Assembly: GCA_946811695.1 (NCBI GenBank)
Contig: OX328123.1
Span: 44,708,903 to 44,772,902, forward strand
Reading direction: 5' to 3'
Source of the DNA: Gonocerus acuteangulatus
Lineage: Eukaryota > Arthropoda > Insecta > Hemiptera > Coreidae
DNA length: 64,000 bases
Below are positions 23,584-35,023 of this stretch, in pieces. The notes below the pieces were generated by a model. That model made no database searches. It was not told the DNA's origin and saw only the letters and a list, made by a program, of their open reading frames with translations. Position numbers and translations under genes: made by a program. The number at the start of each line of letters is the position of its first letter. The stretch's first letter is position 1.

Positions 23584-23871
23584 TAACAAAATAACCATGT
23601 TAGTGATAAAACTTTATTCTCAGTCTAAACCATCAATACTCGAATTATGAGTTTAGTGAAAATGTTCTTCATCACTGTCGCCTTCAGTATTTGAACTGAC
23701 ATCACGATCAGCAGTAGATTCTAAACTAATGTTAATTAAAGAAATATGATGTCATGTTTTTGAAAATTAGTTTACGATTTATTAAAAATGTCTATAGTAT
23801 ACCAATGTTTTCTGAGGATACCACTTGGACTTTGAGGCCCGTTATAATTCACTTTAGAACGTTTTTTGTTG

Positions 23872-24057
23872 AGACGTTGCCAATCTTTAAAAGGGTCAAC
23901 TTCCACTTGACGATTTTCCCCCCAAAAACATATTCCGGTGGACGGATTTTGCTGGTTAACGAATTTCACCTTTAAAATGAGACAAACGATTTTTTTTTTA
24001 GAAAATATCGTAAAGACGGACAATTTTTTTAGTCCGTGAAGAGCGAACAGAAATATG

Positions 24058-24125
<68 letters not shown>
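23872..24125 (-). repeat. HINE-like A-type fragment with (TA)n core
   Basis: On the minus strand (TA)n (24121-24060) leads into TTCTGTTCGCTCTTCACGG and then CGTTAACCAGCAAAATCCG. The left module and hairpin are absent. Confidence 0.6.
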
Positions 24126-24126
<1 letters not shown>

Positions 24127-24368
24127 CATACATATTTATACAGGGTTTTCCCCGCAAAAAAAAAAAAAAAAAAAAAACATCAGGAATCGATGTAGCATGA
24201 AAAAAGAAAAAAAAATGGCCTTTGGCATATATTGCATAAGTTTTTTGAAATAATAACCCGAGGGTAAGGGTTTCAACATATTTTTTTAACGATTTTTATA
24301 TATGCCTTATGAAAGACGGCCTTTTCATTACCTTTTTTTTTTTTTTTTTTCTCGGAGACGAAGAAAAA

Positions 24369-25150
24369 GTCCGTCACGTAGAAGCTGCATAACTAAGCAC
24401 TTTCCTCAGAATTTGGGTAGATTAGACTGGTTTCCAGAAAAAATTTGCTTAAAATATCCTACATAAATAAAATAAAAACATGAATAGTTCTCTTTTAATT
24501 TTCTAATGAGTAACTGTTATTATTCATTTTGTAATTAATTTGCTTCCGGGGTTATGTTTACACATGGTACCTACTACATTACTTAATAAAAACAAAAAAC
24601 TTCATATTTTCGTTTTGATCTGACGCAGGAACAGGATACAGTCCCTCTAGTGGGAGAAAGCGCTCCTTACGGCGGCCTTGCTAACCTACGTCTGGCAAGC
24701 TAATTCTATTGAAATATATTACAAAGTAACCCCCCATTCCAATAGACCGATTTAGCTCATTTTTACAACACTTCTTTCCCATGAGATACCCACGACGAAT
24801 ACCGCGTTTCGATACAATACAGCAGAAATTACGACCGGTATGAGTATATTAGTAATTTGGGCTCGGAGTATACCCCCTTCCTAATCAACCGATTTAGTTT
24901 ATGTTTACAACACATTTTTACCTGTAGATTACCACTACGAATACCGAGTTTCGTCGAAATATAACAAAAATCACGACTGGTAAGGTCAAATTAGTGTTTT
25001 GGGTTCGGGGTAACCCCCCCCCTTCCGGTGGACCGATTTTGGTGGTTAACGAACTCGTTCAATCGTTTGCTAATTGAATGCTATATACCAAGTTTCGTGA
25101 CGAAAAAACAAAAACTCTGGCCGCTATCGTGTTAACAGACACACACACAT

Positions 25151-25207
<57 letters not shown>

Positions 25208-25342
25208 TATATATAAATTTTAACGGGGGTAATTTTCGGTGTCTACTAGGTAGGATCGATAAAGATTTGAAGAAATTTTTCAAAAATTCCGTCATGAGTG
25301 CAACCTCAATAGCTACTTTCCTTCGGAGGAAAGTGCTAAAAA
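24369..25342 (-). mobile_element. HINE/DINE-1-like element, B type, inverted near-complete copy
   Basis: On the minus strand the left end GCACTTTCCTCCGAAGG (25335 downward) is followed by CATGACGGAATTTTTG, (TA)n at about 25205-25160 and a GTGTGT tract. Three right-module units follow (CCGA anchors at 24747, 24889 and 25033, spacing 142-144). The inverted motif GAAAGTGCTTAG and a hairpin at the 24369 end close it. It is the counterpart of 2097-3004 and defines the family consensus. Confidence 0.72.
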
Positions 25343-25432
25343 CGAGGTATATGGCAAAGGACTTTTTTTATTCCTGCACCCTGAAGTCTGTCTGTTTATT
25401 TTGGGGACACCTTGTATCTACAGTAGACTCTC

Positions 25433-25480
25433 CCTTATTCCGGCGTTCTCTTAACCTACGCTCTCTCTAATCCGGCGGTC
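25433..25480 (+). repeat. pogo/Tigger-like terminus
   Basis: TACAGTAGACTCTCCCTTAT followed by CCGGCG repeats resembles pogo-group ends at a TA target. No partner end or transposase is seen. Confidence 0.3.
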
Positions 25481-25670
25481 TCCAAAAAGATGAGTGACGG
25501 ATCTCGGAACTCGCCGGAGCTAGACCGGTTCGAGGGTTCCCAGAAAACCTTCCTTTCCTAGTTTCCTTGTTTCGTGGTATTTCATTGAATGGATGCCGAA
25601 GAAGACAAATATGTTTCGTTTTAGAGGTAGGAACTTGTGATTCTAAAAAGAAAATAAATGTTTTTACTGC

Positions 25671-25855
25671 ATGTATATAGGAAATAATTTCGGGTGGGTC
25701 TGGGAAAATTTCCAGGGGGGGGGCTGAGACAATTTCCAGGGTATGGAATATGAAAAATTTAGAATTTGGAATAGTTTTAGGCAACTAAAACGCTATTACG
25801 CCTAAAATAAACTATTTTTCATTAACTAAGTGATCTTATTTAATTTATTTTTAAG
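25671..25855. repeat. Interspersed repeat C, copy 1
   Basis: It runs from AAATAATTTCGGGTGGG through a G-run and GGAATAGTTTTAGGCAAC to GTGATCTTATTTAATTTATT. It matches 29912-30085 in direct orientation. Confidence 0.7.
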
Positions 25856-26102
25856 GTTTTAATGACACATTTTTACCATGAAATTGTGTTCATATAAAGT
25901 ACATATCAATATCTGTATCAACACACTTGATCATTGTACATTTTATATTTTGTACAGATTTCAAATAAATAAATAAATAAAAAAAAAAAAATAAAATAAA
26001 AAAAAAAAAAAAAAAAAACATGAAATGAAAATTTCAGGGGGGGGGGGCAGCCCCTTCAGCCCATGTTTTACTGTATATATATTTATATTATTTGTGATAT
26101 AT

Positions 26103-26215
26103 GCGTTCTAAAACGTGCAATTTTCTAGTTGGCACCTGCAGATTGCGTAAGGTTATCGTCATAAAGGGCTTTCTTCCTTATGGAGGGAGGGAGGAAACGT
26201 GCTGAAAAGGAACTC
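26103..26215 (-). repeat. HINE-like A-type left module, solitary
   Basis: On the minus strand it begins CTTTTCAGCACGTTTCCTCC and runs to GCAATCTGCAGGTGCC, like the left module at 32770-32680. Confidence 0.5.
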
Positions 26216-26399
26216 GCCGGTTAACAGGATTTTGTGCCCGCTGTAGTACAACTTTCATAATTTAAGAAATTGGAACAATTTTTTTTATTATTATTTTTAA
26301 TTATAATTAATTATTATAATAATAATTATTAGTTTTTATAAGTTTGCGTTTTTTCTTTTGTCGGACACCTATTTTTTTAAGATACATGTTTCATTTGAA

Positions 26400-26880
26400 A
26401 CAGAAGGAAATTGATCTCATAACTTTTGTAATCGAAAAACGTAACCTCCCGTGAGTGACATATTCAGGTTGTCGGACTGAAGAAAGGAGACCGAAAATAT
26501 GTCGGACAAGTAATGGACTATCATTGTTATGCCATTTTTAGTAAATGAAACTAAAAATTAGCTGTGTTGTAATAAAAAAACCATACCGCCCTAGAGAGAC
26601 ATATTGAGGCCGTCGGACACGATGATCGCGCCCTCTTTTCTGTCGGACAAAATCATTTTCCTTTGATTCTATATATAATCATCTGAATAAAATAAAGAAT
26701 CTGAGTTTTGTAATGAAAAAAGGGAACCGCGTTAGAACGACAGGTTTAGGTCCTACGTGTGTAGTAAAGCGCCCACTTCAGACTTGGAAACGTTTACAGT
26801 GTGGTAGACTCGTCAAAATGAAGTCACTAAGACCATTTTTAGCACTTTTGTAATCAGCTTAAAAAAAGGACGCTGTACTG
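26400..26880. repeat. Tandem array, 141-bp unit, about 3.4 copies
   Basis: Anchors TTTTGTAAT at 26424, 26565, 26706 and 26846 are 140-141 bases apart. Each unit carries AACCGCCC-type and GTCGGAC motifs (GACATATTCAGGTTGTCGGA). Unit divergence is substantial, so the array is old. Confidence 0.7.
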
Positions 26881-27775
26881 GGGACTAAACCCTTTCTTAG
26901 AAATTTCTTAGAGGGATAAATTTAAACTAGTTTAACAGTAAAACTGGATCATAAATAAAAGTTTCCCTCAGAAATAGTTGTTGGGGAATAAAATATTCAT
27001 AAGTTTCTATTCTAAGGTTTCCAAATTATACAAAGGGAAATAGCGGCACAAGAATGACGAAGGACGGTCTTATTTTTGTTCTTGGAGATTTCAATCTAAT
27101 TGTTATTATTTAGCAACATACCTGCTTATTATTGTTTTATTTTGTGATACATCTGGAGTGAATGGAATCGAAAGTCTCCTGATGGGTTAAGTGCTGGTCA
27201 TAGGGATATTGTATTTGTTGTGTGTGTAGTTTGTACCCAATTTTTGCAAGCATTTTAAATTTAGTTTCTATTCTAAACATTCTAAATATTCCTGTGGATA
27301 ACAATCAATGATGGCGCAGTTCTTGCGAATGGGAACTCTGTTCCGTGTGCTCGCTGATGAGTATAAAGTGTTAATAGAGATGTGGATAAGCTGTAGACGA
27401 CATTAAATGGCGCTGTCGGCATATTCAGACAAAGCTATAAAAGGAAGTCTATGAGCTTGTGGCGTCTCATGTAAATTGATCAAAAGGAGCGCTCATAACA
27501 TGAAAGGTTTTTATAATACAACCACCTTTCACAATTTTTCATGTAACTTATAAATCCTGAAATTTGGAATTGCTACAAACTACTGAAGTTAAATAGCGGT
27601 GCGAAATCAACGAGACACTCGGCTTGCCCACTCCTTCCGCAGGAGTAAGCGACAAACCCCATCCCACTCGATATTCCTCATTTGGAGTGAGGGTGAGTAA
27701 GAAGTAGTGCTCGCCATAATAATAACAACGTATGAAAATGAGAAACGTATTAGTTCATAAAGTGGTTTCTTTGAG
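26881..27775. other. Stretch without recognised genes
   Basis: The only recognisable item is a HINE hairpin-like phrase (GGCGCAGTTCTTGCG) at about 27313-27330. No exon is supported. Confidence 0.4.
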
Positions 27776-27995
27776 GGACTGTTGAGAAGGTAGAGAGAGT
27801 AATTTCCGCTTAGAGTACTATCTGTTTCCTGTTGTGGATCTTACTTCGATTTGAGATTTCATTTTACATCTGTTAACATTTTTCACGAAAGATTAAGACA
27901 AAACATTAACTCTTCTTATTCTAAGCTTTCCAAATGGCTCCAGGGATAATAATGGAAACGCATTAAGATGACGCAGTTCTTGGCAGTCAGGCTTT
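27776..27995 (+). repeat. HINE-like A-type 3' fragment
   Basis: It shares the phrases of the 43190-43334 segment and ends AAGATGACGCAGTTCTTGGC followed by a T-rich stretch. Confidence 0.5.
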
Positions 27996-28109
27996 TTTAT
28001 TTTTCCTCAACATAAACAAAGAAATCATCTTTGTGCATACTTTTGTATTGGTCCAAATAAAATTGTTTGTTTCTATATTTTTTCTTAGTACGAAACGGGA
28101 CAACATTAA

Positions 28110-28345
28110 CTCACATCAGTGGTGGAGAACTCGACTAACATGCTAGAGGAACTGAGTTCAAAACTCGGGCGCGGAGTAAAGATTTTATCTTCCAGTTTTT
28201 CATTCGATTAAGATCCGGGCCCCATACCGTACCTAGACCAACGCAGCATTTAATTAATTTATAAACCTGAAAAGGTGGAAAATCAGGCGGCCGGAGCATT
28301 GCACTGACTACATTATCTCCCTAGTCTGCTATATGGTCAAGAATC
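28110..28345 (+). repeat. tRNA-headed SINE, family T, copy 3
   Basis: The head is decayed, with B box GAGTTCAAAACTCGG. The body ends AATCAGGCGGCCGGAGC and CTACATTATCTCCCTAG. Confidence 0.65.
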
Positions 28346-28536
28346 AGATACATCTACGGTTCCTCTTGGAACTTGTGACCTGTTAGGGGACTGAGCTTAG
28401 TGTCGAAGACCGTAGAAGAGTTTTAATCAATATTAATCTTATGCGGCATATATATTAACCCTTCAGTTGGGAGGTTATTTACCCTAACATAAGTAGGGAG
28501 GTGGGGTGCTAATCTAAACCTTCACAACAAATTTGT

Positions 28537-29550
28537 ATGCAACATATGCTTAAATGTTATTTAAAAAACAACAAAAAAATCGTTGTTTTCTTATCTAAAC
28601 TTTGCTTTCTGTGTGCGTTGGAAAAACTGTACATCTACCAGAACGTCTGTGCTCCGTTTTCGGTGCTAATTCTGATGGCATCTTCCCGGTCATTTTGGCA
28701 CCCTGATGTATTTAGGAATCCAAGATTCTGTTGCTCTCCTTTCATTTCGTGGTCTAATCAGTTTAAAAGAGATTGTAATGCCAGCTATGTGGAGCATGTC
28801 TAAAGAAGACAGATGTCATGCGGAGCTACAGGATATGTAGCGTACATCTTGTCAATAATGCCCACCACCTTTTGTTAGATTATAAAATTTCATTATTTCT
28901 AGCTTCTCATCTCAGCCTGCTATAGTGATTCTTCATCCGACTGTTCACTTTATGTTTCATGAAATGATTTTTCAAAAAAAATCACTTTCCTCTTCATCCG
29001 AATCAATAAACCCAACTTGTCTATCCTCTTCACACACCTACTAAAAAAGCCACTTCATTCTTTCTTGATTCTCTTCATACAAAATATCAAACGATATTGT
29101 TTCGATGGTCGAAACAAAAAATTATATTTTAATTTTTTTTACGTAAGTAGGGAGGTGGAGTTATGAGCATCCCAAGCCAATAAAACACCCAAAAAAAAAC
29201 AAACGAATAAGGTTTTTTTCTGATGCGATTGCAATCTCAATGTGTACACAACTTACTATTTAGGAAGGTACCAAAGAGGTGAAAAGGATTGAAAATCACT
29301 AACCCTCGGGAGCGCGCGCTCCTCCCAGCTCATGGGAACGCGCGATGTATCTTGGAGATACAACAGGGGTTTAAGTTCGATTAATATAAACTTACTCACT
29401 AAAGTAGTTTTGTTTTATACTAATATTATATTTATTTTTTAATTTTAATTATAATAAGCCATTAGAAATAATTTAAAATTTTTAATTAATCTATTTCTTT
29501 TAAAACTATCTTATAATTCTTGTCAGGGAAACCAATTCAAACTTTTTGGA
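28537..29550. other. Stretch without recognised genes
   Basis: A direct pair AAGTAGGGAGGTGG (28491 and 29144) and a GC patch near 29312 (CTCGGGAGCGCGCGC) are visible. The 88-codon frame at 28537 has no support as a gene. Confidence 0.35.
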
Positions 29551-29554
29551 TTTA

Positions 29555-29912
29555 ACCCGGGAAGGGTCGCGTGGGTCTGACAGACCCGGCAGACTCAGAA
29601 TTGCTCTTCTAAGATACCGTGTGCCGGTATCACGCTGAAGTCCCGTGTTCCTCTCCCCCAAACCTTCCTGTGCAAACAGAAACCTTTTTCAAATTTTTAG
29701 TTCTTGTTCGGCTGTCTACGTGTGGCGTTCTTTGTCCATACCCACGCGACCTTTCTTGTCACAGTAAGTTTTTTTCCTTATTTTGTTAGAATTTCATAGT
29801 TTTTATTTCGTATTATGCATTTTAACTCTTGCTGAAAGAAATATAGTATACATATTGAATAGGATGTCCCTAAAACAGGCCTTTGATACCCAGGGGTCTG
29901 TCAGACCATGGG
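29555..29912. mobile_element. Possible piggyBac-like MITE
   Basis: TTAACCCGGGAAGGGTCGCG is followed by the palindrome GGGTCTGACAGACCC. At the other end GGGGTCTGTCAGACC occurs near 29891. TTAA plus CCC is typical of piggyBac-like ends, but the right TTAA is not present, so the call is tentative. Confidence 0.35.
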
Positions 29913-30085
29913 CGTATATAGAAAATAATTTCGGGAGGGGCTAGGAAAATTTCGGGGGGGGGCTGAGACCATTTCCGGTGTATAGAATACTCACAATTTA
30001 GAACTTGGAATAGTTTTAAACAACTAAAGCGCAATAGCACCCAAAATAAAATACTTTTTATGAACATAGTGATCTTATTTAATTT
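29912..30085. repeat. Interspersed repeat C, copy 2
   Basis: It matches 25671-25855 (AAATAATTTCGGGAGGGG, GGAATAGTTTTAAACAAC, GTGATCTTATTTAATTTATT). Confidence 0.7.
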
Positions 30086-30284
30086 ATTTACGATTTATTT
30101 ACGAATAACAGATCTATCATAAGTTAATAATATTAGGATCTTCAAAAGAATGACAAAGAAACGAAAAGTAGGAACTCCAGTGTTCGAGGAAGCGTGCAAA
30201 AATTGTTTCTCTTATCTTGTTGGTCAACAATAGGAATATTATTTTACTACACTGTTGAGTGATTGTTGATGTACCAAATAGAAC

Positions 30285-30979
30285 CAGGGTGTCTACTACT
30301 TTTGTAAAATCCACTTTCGGGACTTTATCGTGAATTTTCATGATTTGAAAAGCGAATTTCATGCCCATTAAAAAGAAAATAATATCAAGCAAAAAGCAAA
30401 AGCGCTAACTAATAGCTTAAAATTATTTGTAATCTTACACGGATTTCCATAATATCTATAAACCTACAATTTTTACATAAATATTATTTAACAATTAATA
30501 AGACCGCATAAAATGTATGTTGAGAATTCTTACATTAATTTTAGACGTAAGGAAATGGTTATACTAAAAATTTCAGAATGACTAAGGAATTAGCAACCTC
30601 AAACATATTGAACAATGGTAGCAGAATTCAAAATTTCTATAAATATTCCTAACTAAATATTTATTGTCAAAGTATATAATTTGTTAATTAATGTGAACAG
30701 AATTTCAATATTTAAGTCTGTATATATTTTAAAAATGGATAATTGATGTGTAAATGCTAAAACAAAGGAATCTTACAGATCAAGAGGGTGGGAATGGCAG
30801 ATAAAATTGTGTCGTCATACAAAAACGGCAAAAATTACAAATGCGCCCAAGTAACGGTGCTTACGGTTAACTCCGGCAGAAACTAAAAATTCATGACTTT
30901 TTCGTGATTTTCGTGCCTTATTTTCAATTTCGTGACATTTTCATGACATTCGTGACTTTTTCGTGCAGTAGACGACTTG
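30285..30979 (+). mobile_element. CAGGGTGTCTAC-family TIR element, complete (695 bp)
   Basis: The left terminus is CAGGGTGTCTACTAC and the right terminus CAGTAGACGACTTG (damaged CAGTAGACACCCTG). The 5-bp flanks AGAAC are identical on both sides (30280-30284, 30980-30984). The interior has multiple TTTCGTGAC motifs and no transposase. Relatives lie at 11675, 20025 and 35024. The superfamily is uncertain; CAG-starting ends suggest hAT or a related group with a short duplication. Confidence 0.7.
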
Positions 30980-31368
30980 AGAACTTAATACACACCCACT
31001 ACCTGGGAACGCGCGATGTATCCACGAAGCAAAAATAGGGCGCAAACAGGATTACACTCATCCGACGAGCAGCAATTAAAAACTGAGGTGTCGGGTACAA
31101 TTAAAAAAGCAGCTAGAAGAGACGGAAGCTTCCACACTCTATCCCATCATAGCGGATTTCGCTGAGACATTAAACCTTAGTATCTACTGGATACCGCGCG
31201 ATCCCGAGGACTAAATTAAAAATATAGAGCTAATTAAGTCATGTGGTGCTGAGAACACTCCAACTCCCCTATTTAAGGGTTAAGACATAATTGCTTTAGT
31301 TTGTGGTAAATCGTTGCAGTTGATGCACTATTACAATAATAAAAAATCTACGCACTACTATAAGAAAA

Positions 31369-32573
31369 AGTCCGACTCGCAGGAACTGCATCATCTTAGC
31401 GCGGTTACGTACATCTCGAAGAAATGGAATAGATTAGCATCACAAATCACAGGAAACTGTAGTAGCCAACTTACACAGAAGCGGATAATTCTTAATCTGT
31501 ATAAGTCAAAACAATTATGTACTGAGAACGTAATTACTCTTTGGCTACTGCTGAGAAGGCTCTATTCTAAACAACCAAAAATTCGTTGTCATTTTAAGTA
31601 TCTTGTTTTACTAGCAAATCCGTTTTACTGTTATAATCAACTGTAAATATATGCTTCATGGCGAATAAAATTCCATTCTGTCGTGGGTTAAATCTTTCTA
31701 TAAAATAAGGAATAACGATAACTTCAGTTGGAGGCTATGAGGAAGGTTATAAAGATAGGAGAATTCAAAACAAACAACGTCATCATGATTAGACACTGCC
31801 ATCATGATTACCACAGCCACTCCAAACTTATTACCAATACCTTTCACCGTTTCTTAGCTTATTTTACTACAATACTAATTTTACTGATAAATGAAATTTA
31901 AAACAAGAAACAACCAATTAAAAAGTGAGATAAACGAAGAGAAAAACCCTTTCAAAACAACAAAACAAACACTTTTTAAGTTTAAAGCGCTTATATCTCT
32001 GATTGACGTTGCCCCATCGAATATTGCTTCAGATACTTTTTTGTAGAGAATTTAGTAAGCATTCGAATGGTCACCTTCCACTTACCACGATTTCCCAACC
32101 GTTATCGAGATAATTACGAAAAATGTATGAAGGTCCGAAAACTTTTCATGTCATGAAACAATTTCATTATTAATAAAATATTTTGTTCGCATACTTCCTT
32201 AACTCCAAATATAACCAAATATTAGAAATCTTAGTTGGGATTAATTTCCAATATGTAGAAAATATTTCAATTGAATCCCGCGATTCTAAGTACCCACAAA
32301 AAAATAATGACTTACAAAAACATTGAATCCACTTTTCTCAAAAACGGTTACAGATATCGACTTAAAAATGGTTTCATTCGTTTTCCTATGTTATGAAACC
32401 TATAAAACAAGTACCTGCAAGCATATAAACTCAAAGACGTAAGCGTTACGATTTTTTTGCGCGCGAATTTCGCCCCAAACACTATCTTCCCGTGGGCGGA
32501 TTCTGCTGGTTAACGAACTTGACCTTTCAAATTATAAGACAGATTTTTGTACCAAATTTCATCAAAATCGGGC

Positions 32574-32633
<60 letters not shown>

Positions 32634-32770
32634 AATTTGGGCCACCTATATTTTCGTGATCTATAGGGTCTGAAACATGAAAGTTTCTAGTCGGCACTTC
32701 CGGATCGCGTCGTGAGGTCAACCTCATAAGCGGGTTCTCCCTATGGAGATAGGGAGTAACCGCGCTAAAA
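31369..32770 (-). mobile_element. HINE/DINE-1-like element, A type, inverted (1.4 kb)
   Basis: On the minus strand the left end is TTTTAGCGCGGTTACTCCC. The module CTCACGACGCGATCCGGAAG follows, then (TA)n at 32629-32578 and AAGGTCAAGTTCGTTAACC. The long right module ends in the inverted motif AACCGCGCTAAGATGATGC and a hairpin near 31380. The 110-codon plus-strand frame at 31314 overlaps it and is not a gene. Confidence 0.65.
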
Positions 32771-33095
32771 CATTAAGGAATTTTTAAAAAAATATGCCGC
32801 ATACAAAATAATGATGACTTATAACTTGTTGAAATGAAGTCATTAAGCGGTGAGAGAAATACAACTACAAAAGTGTCTGAATCATAGAACCACATAATCC
32901 TGGCGCGTTTCCGTTCTTACAGACATTTAGAAAACTGTAATTGAAACCGATCCTATTTTGTCTTGATATTTTGGAGAAAATAAAAAACATCTCTTGCAAA
33001 AAACTCTTGATAAAAAAAAGTACCCTGTGACATTTACGCGCCGCAATTCATAAGAAACTGGAATTAAGCGGAAATTACTGACCCCTACTCCAATT
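32771..33095. other. Spacer without recognised features
   Basis: AT-rich, with no repeat or frame recognised. Confidence 0.4.
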
Positions 33096-33097
33096 TT

Positions 33098-33305
33098 AAC
33101 CTTGAACCAGAGGCTTGCGGTCCCACAGACCGCGCGTGGAAAAGATGCCTTAATTCTGAGTAGAGTTGGCTGAGACCAGCTGTTCTTTGTTTACCTTTCC
33201 GTTTAGGCGGGAAGTGCTTGTTCCCTATTCCAGTAGCCTTCCATTTCCCTTAGTGCACGTGGCATTAGAGGTTAAGTTCTGCTAGCGGTCTCCCTGACCG
33301 CATAC
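33098..33305. repeat. Segment bounded by GGTC..GACC palindromes
   Basis: GCGGTCCCACAGACCGC (33118) and GCGGTCTCCCTGACCGC (33287) bound about 150 bases of more GC-rich DNA. The arrangement echoes 29555-29912. It may be a related terminal-palindrome MITE. Confidence 0.35.
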
Positions 33306-33904
33306 CTGTGAATGCATCATTTTGTAAATTCAACTAATTACTTTTAAATTGTATTAATTCTGGGTATTCCGTTATTTTCTTTATGTAAATATTAAGTGTT
33401 CATAACATCTAACAGTTACATATAACGGGTCAAAACAGTGCAGGAACCTCAAGAATTTACGCAGGGATTCAAGGTTTGCTGAAACCTTATACGAGTGGTT
33501 ATAAGAAGAAGAAAATGCCAGTCACATTTATAATATAATTGTCTTCTATATTTTGTTTCATATTGGTATTTATATTTTTAAAGGTTCAGAAAAAAGACAA
33601 CTTTACAAAGAAAAAATCAATCCCCGGAGGACCTGCCAATCATGCCCCATAGCAAAAAAAAACAAAAACAAACAAACAACGAAAACTGTCTATCAGTGTT
33701 ACCTCTGTGCTTTATATAAAAGAATTATTGCTAAATTCAATCGTTGTTGATATATTTTGAAAAAACAAAACATTAATTCGTTTAGAGCCATCTGCTTAAA
33801 TTCAGGAACATAAATATGCTTTAGCTCCACCCGACAAACCTATGTAATTTACTGTATATAAAAATGAAATAAACTATTGTGTCCTCAGATGTGATAGCAA
33901 TACA
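33306..33904. other. Stretch without recognised genes
   Basis: AT-rich with A-runs. The 65-codon frame at 33553 shows no family similarity. Confidence 0.4.
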
Positions 33905-34389
33905 GGTCTGTGATAACTGAAATAGCTTACATAATTTTTGGTATCGATCTTGTGGATGTTTCTGGCACACAAAATGTACGTGTTTGTGGATCACGTCGAT
34001 GCAAGTTCCTCCGCGCTTGGCAGGCAGAGCTGGATTCCTCTTCAGTTCTAATCCATTTTATCCATGAAATTTACGAATGTATGTTTTGTTTTCTTCTTGA
34101 GGTCAGAGTTGATATCACCGGATAACAGTACAGGTATATTCCTGTATATCTTGACAACATTGAAAATTGCTGCAGCTCTTTTAGTATATGCTAATAGATT
34201 CAATTCGAAGAAATCTTCGATAGCTGTGTCAAGAGTTATGTAGGCCACGACGAGCAAGACTCGTTGCCCGTTTATAGTGCTCTCGATAGCGCAAATGTCT
34301 ACACAGGATTCGCTCGTCGCGGTACTCCTAACGATAGACATATCCTCTTTGTATACTTTCATCAAGATGTGAGGAGTTGACAATAACAC
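33905..34389 (-). pseudogene. Endonuclease/exonuclease/phosphatase domain remnant from a transposable element
   Basis: The 113-codon open frame 34389-34048 has the EEP layout: a VLLVVAYI core strand, then NIPVLLSGDINSD, the GD-N catalytic motif (usually GDFN). After a stop and frame changes downstream the similarity resumes with RGGTCID and ends in NYVSYFSYHRPV, which supplies the catalytic His motif of the family. The N-terminal third of the domain is missing because the frame abuts a tandem repeat at 34390. EEP domains of this kind accompany RT in LINEs and also Rep-helicase in Helentrons. Given the many HINE-like elements here I favour a Helentron source, as inference only. It is not functional as it stands. 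Confidence 0.6.
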
Positions 34390-34394
34390 TCTTT

Positions 34395-34800
34395 ATTTTC
34401 ATGCATGGCCACCGCGCATGCGCGAACGCCAGCGGACTCTTTTTTGTGACACTTTTTTGTAACGTGTTTTTTTTTTTTTACAGTTTAGTCATCGCTAAAG
34501 CATATTTATGTTCGTACATGGCCACCGCGCATGCGCGAACGCCAGCGGTTTCGTATATGGCCACTGCACATGCGCGAAGGTCACGGATTCGTATATGGCG
34601 ACCGCACATGGGCGAGCTCAGCGAACATTCTTTGTAAGGTTATTTTTGTAGCATTTTTTTTCAGTTTAGTCATCGTTAATGCATATTTATGTTCGTATAT
34701 GGCCACCGCGCATGCGCGAACGCCAGTGGTATTCTATATGGCCACCGCGCATGCGCAAACGCCAGCGGACGCTTTTTTGTAACACTTTTTTCAGTTTAGT
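34395..34800 (+). repeat. Tandem array rich in GCGCATGCGC palindromes
   Basis: Units contain CACCGCGCATGCGCGAACGC followed by CAGCGG and, in longer units, a T-run and TTTAGTCATCGCTAAAGCAT. Copies lie at about 34408, 34518, 34560 (degenerate), 34602 (degenerate), 34701 and 34743. The palindrome resembles the NRF-1/Ewg binding site. The array is far more GC- and CpG-rich than its surroundings. Confidence 0.75.
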
Positions 34801-34867
34801 CATCAAAGCATATTTGTGCTAAAAAACGAAAATTAAGAAATGTTTGTGGTTCTCTTCCCCTCTTTCA

Positions 34868-34933
<66 letters not shown>

Positions 34934-34995
34934 CTCTCTCCCCCCCCCCACTCTATCACTCCCCCCAATTCACTCTATCTCTCTCCTACTTTTCT
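34868..34995 (+). repeat. (CT)n low-complexity tract
   Basis: A (CT)n run to about 34930 is followed by C-rich pyrimidine sequence. Open frames here translate as SLSLSL and are artefacts. Confidence 0.95.
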
Positions 34996-35023
34996 CTCCC
35001 AACTTCCCTTTCCTATCTCATTC

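Noticed and set aside
20619..26518. Possible 5.9-kb transposon with GTCCATTACTTGTCCGAC ends in inverted orientation
   Set aside because: The right-hand copy is one unit of the 141-bp tandem array, which continues past it with the same period, so it is not a terminus.
28459..31279. Possible piggyBac-like element with TTAA and CCCTT ends at 28455 and 31283
   Set aside because: Beyond CCCTT the two ends match poorly and TTAA is common in this DNA; no subterminal palindromes were found.
31314..31646. 110-codon plus-strand frame
   Set aside because: It overlaps the 3' hairpin end of a HINE-like element on the other strand, has biased composition and no family resemblance.
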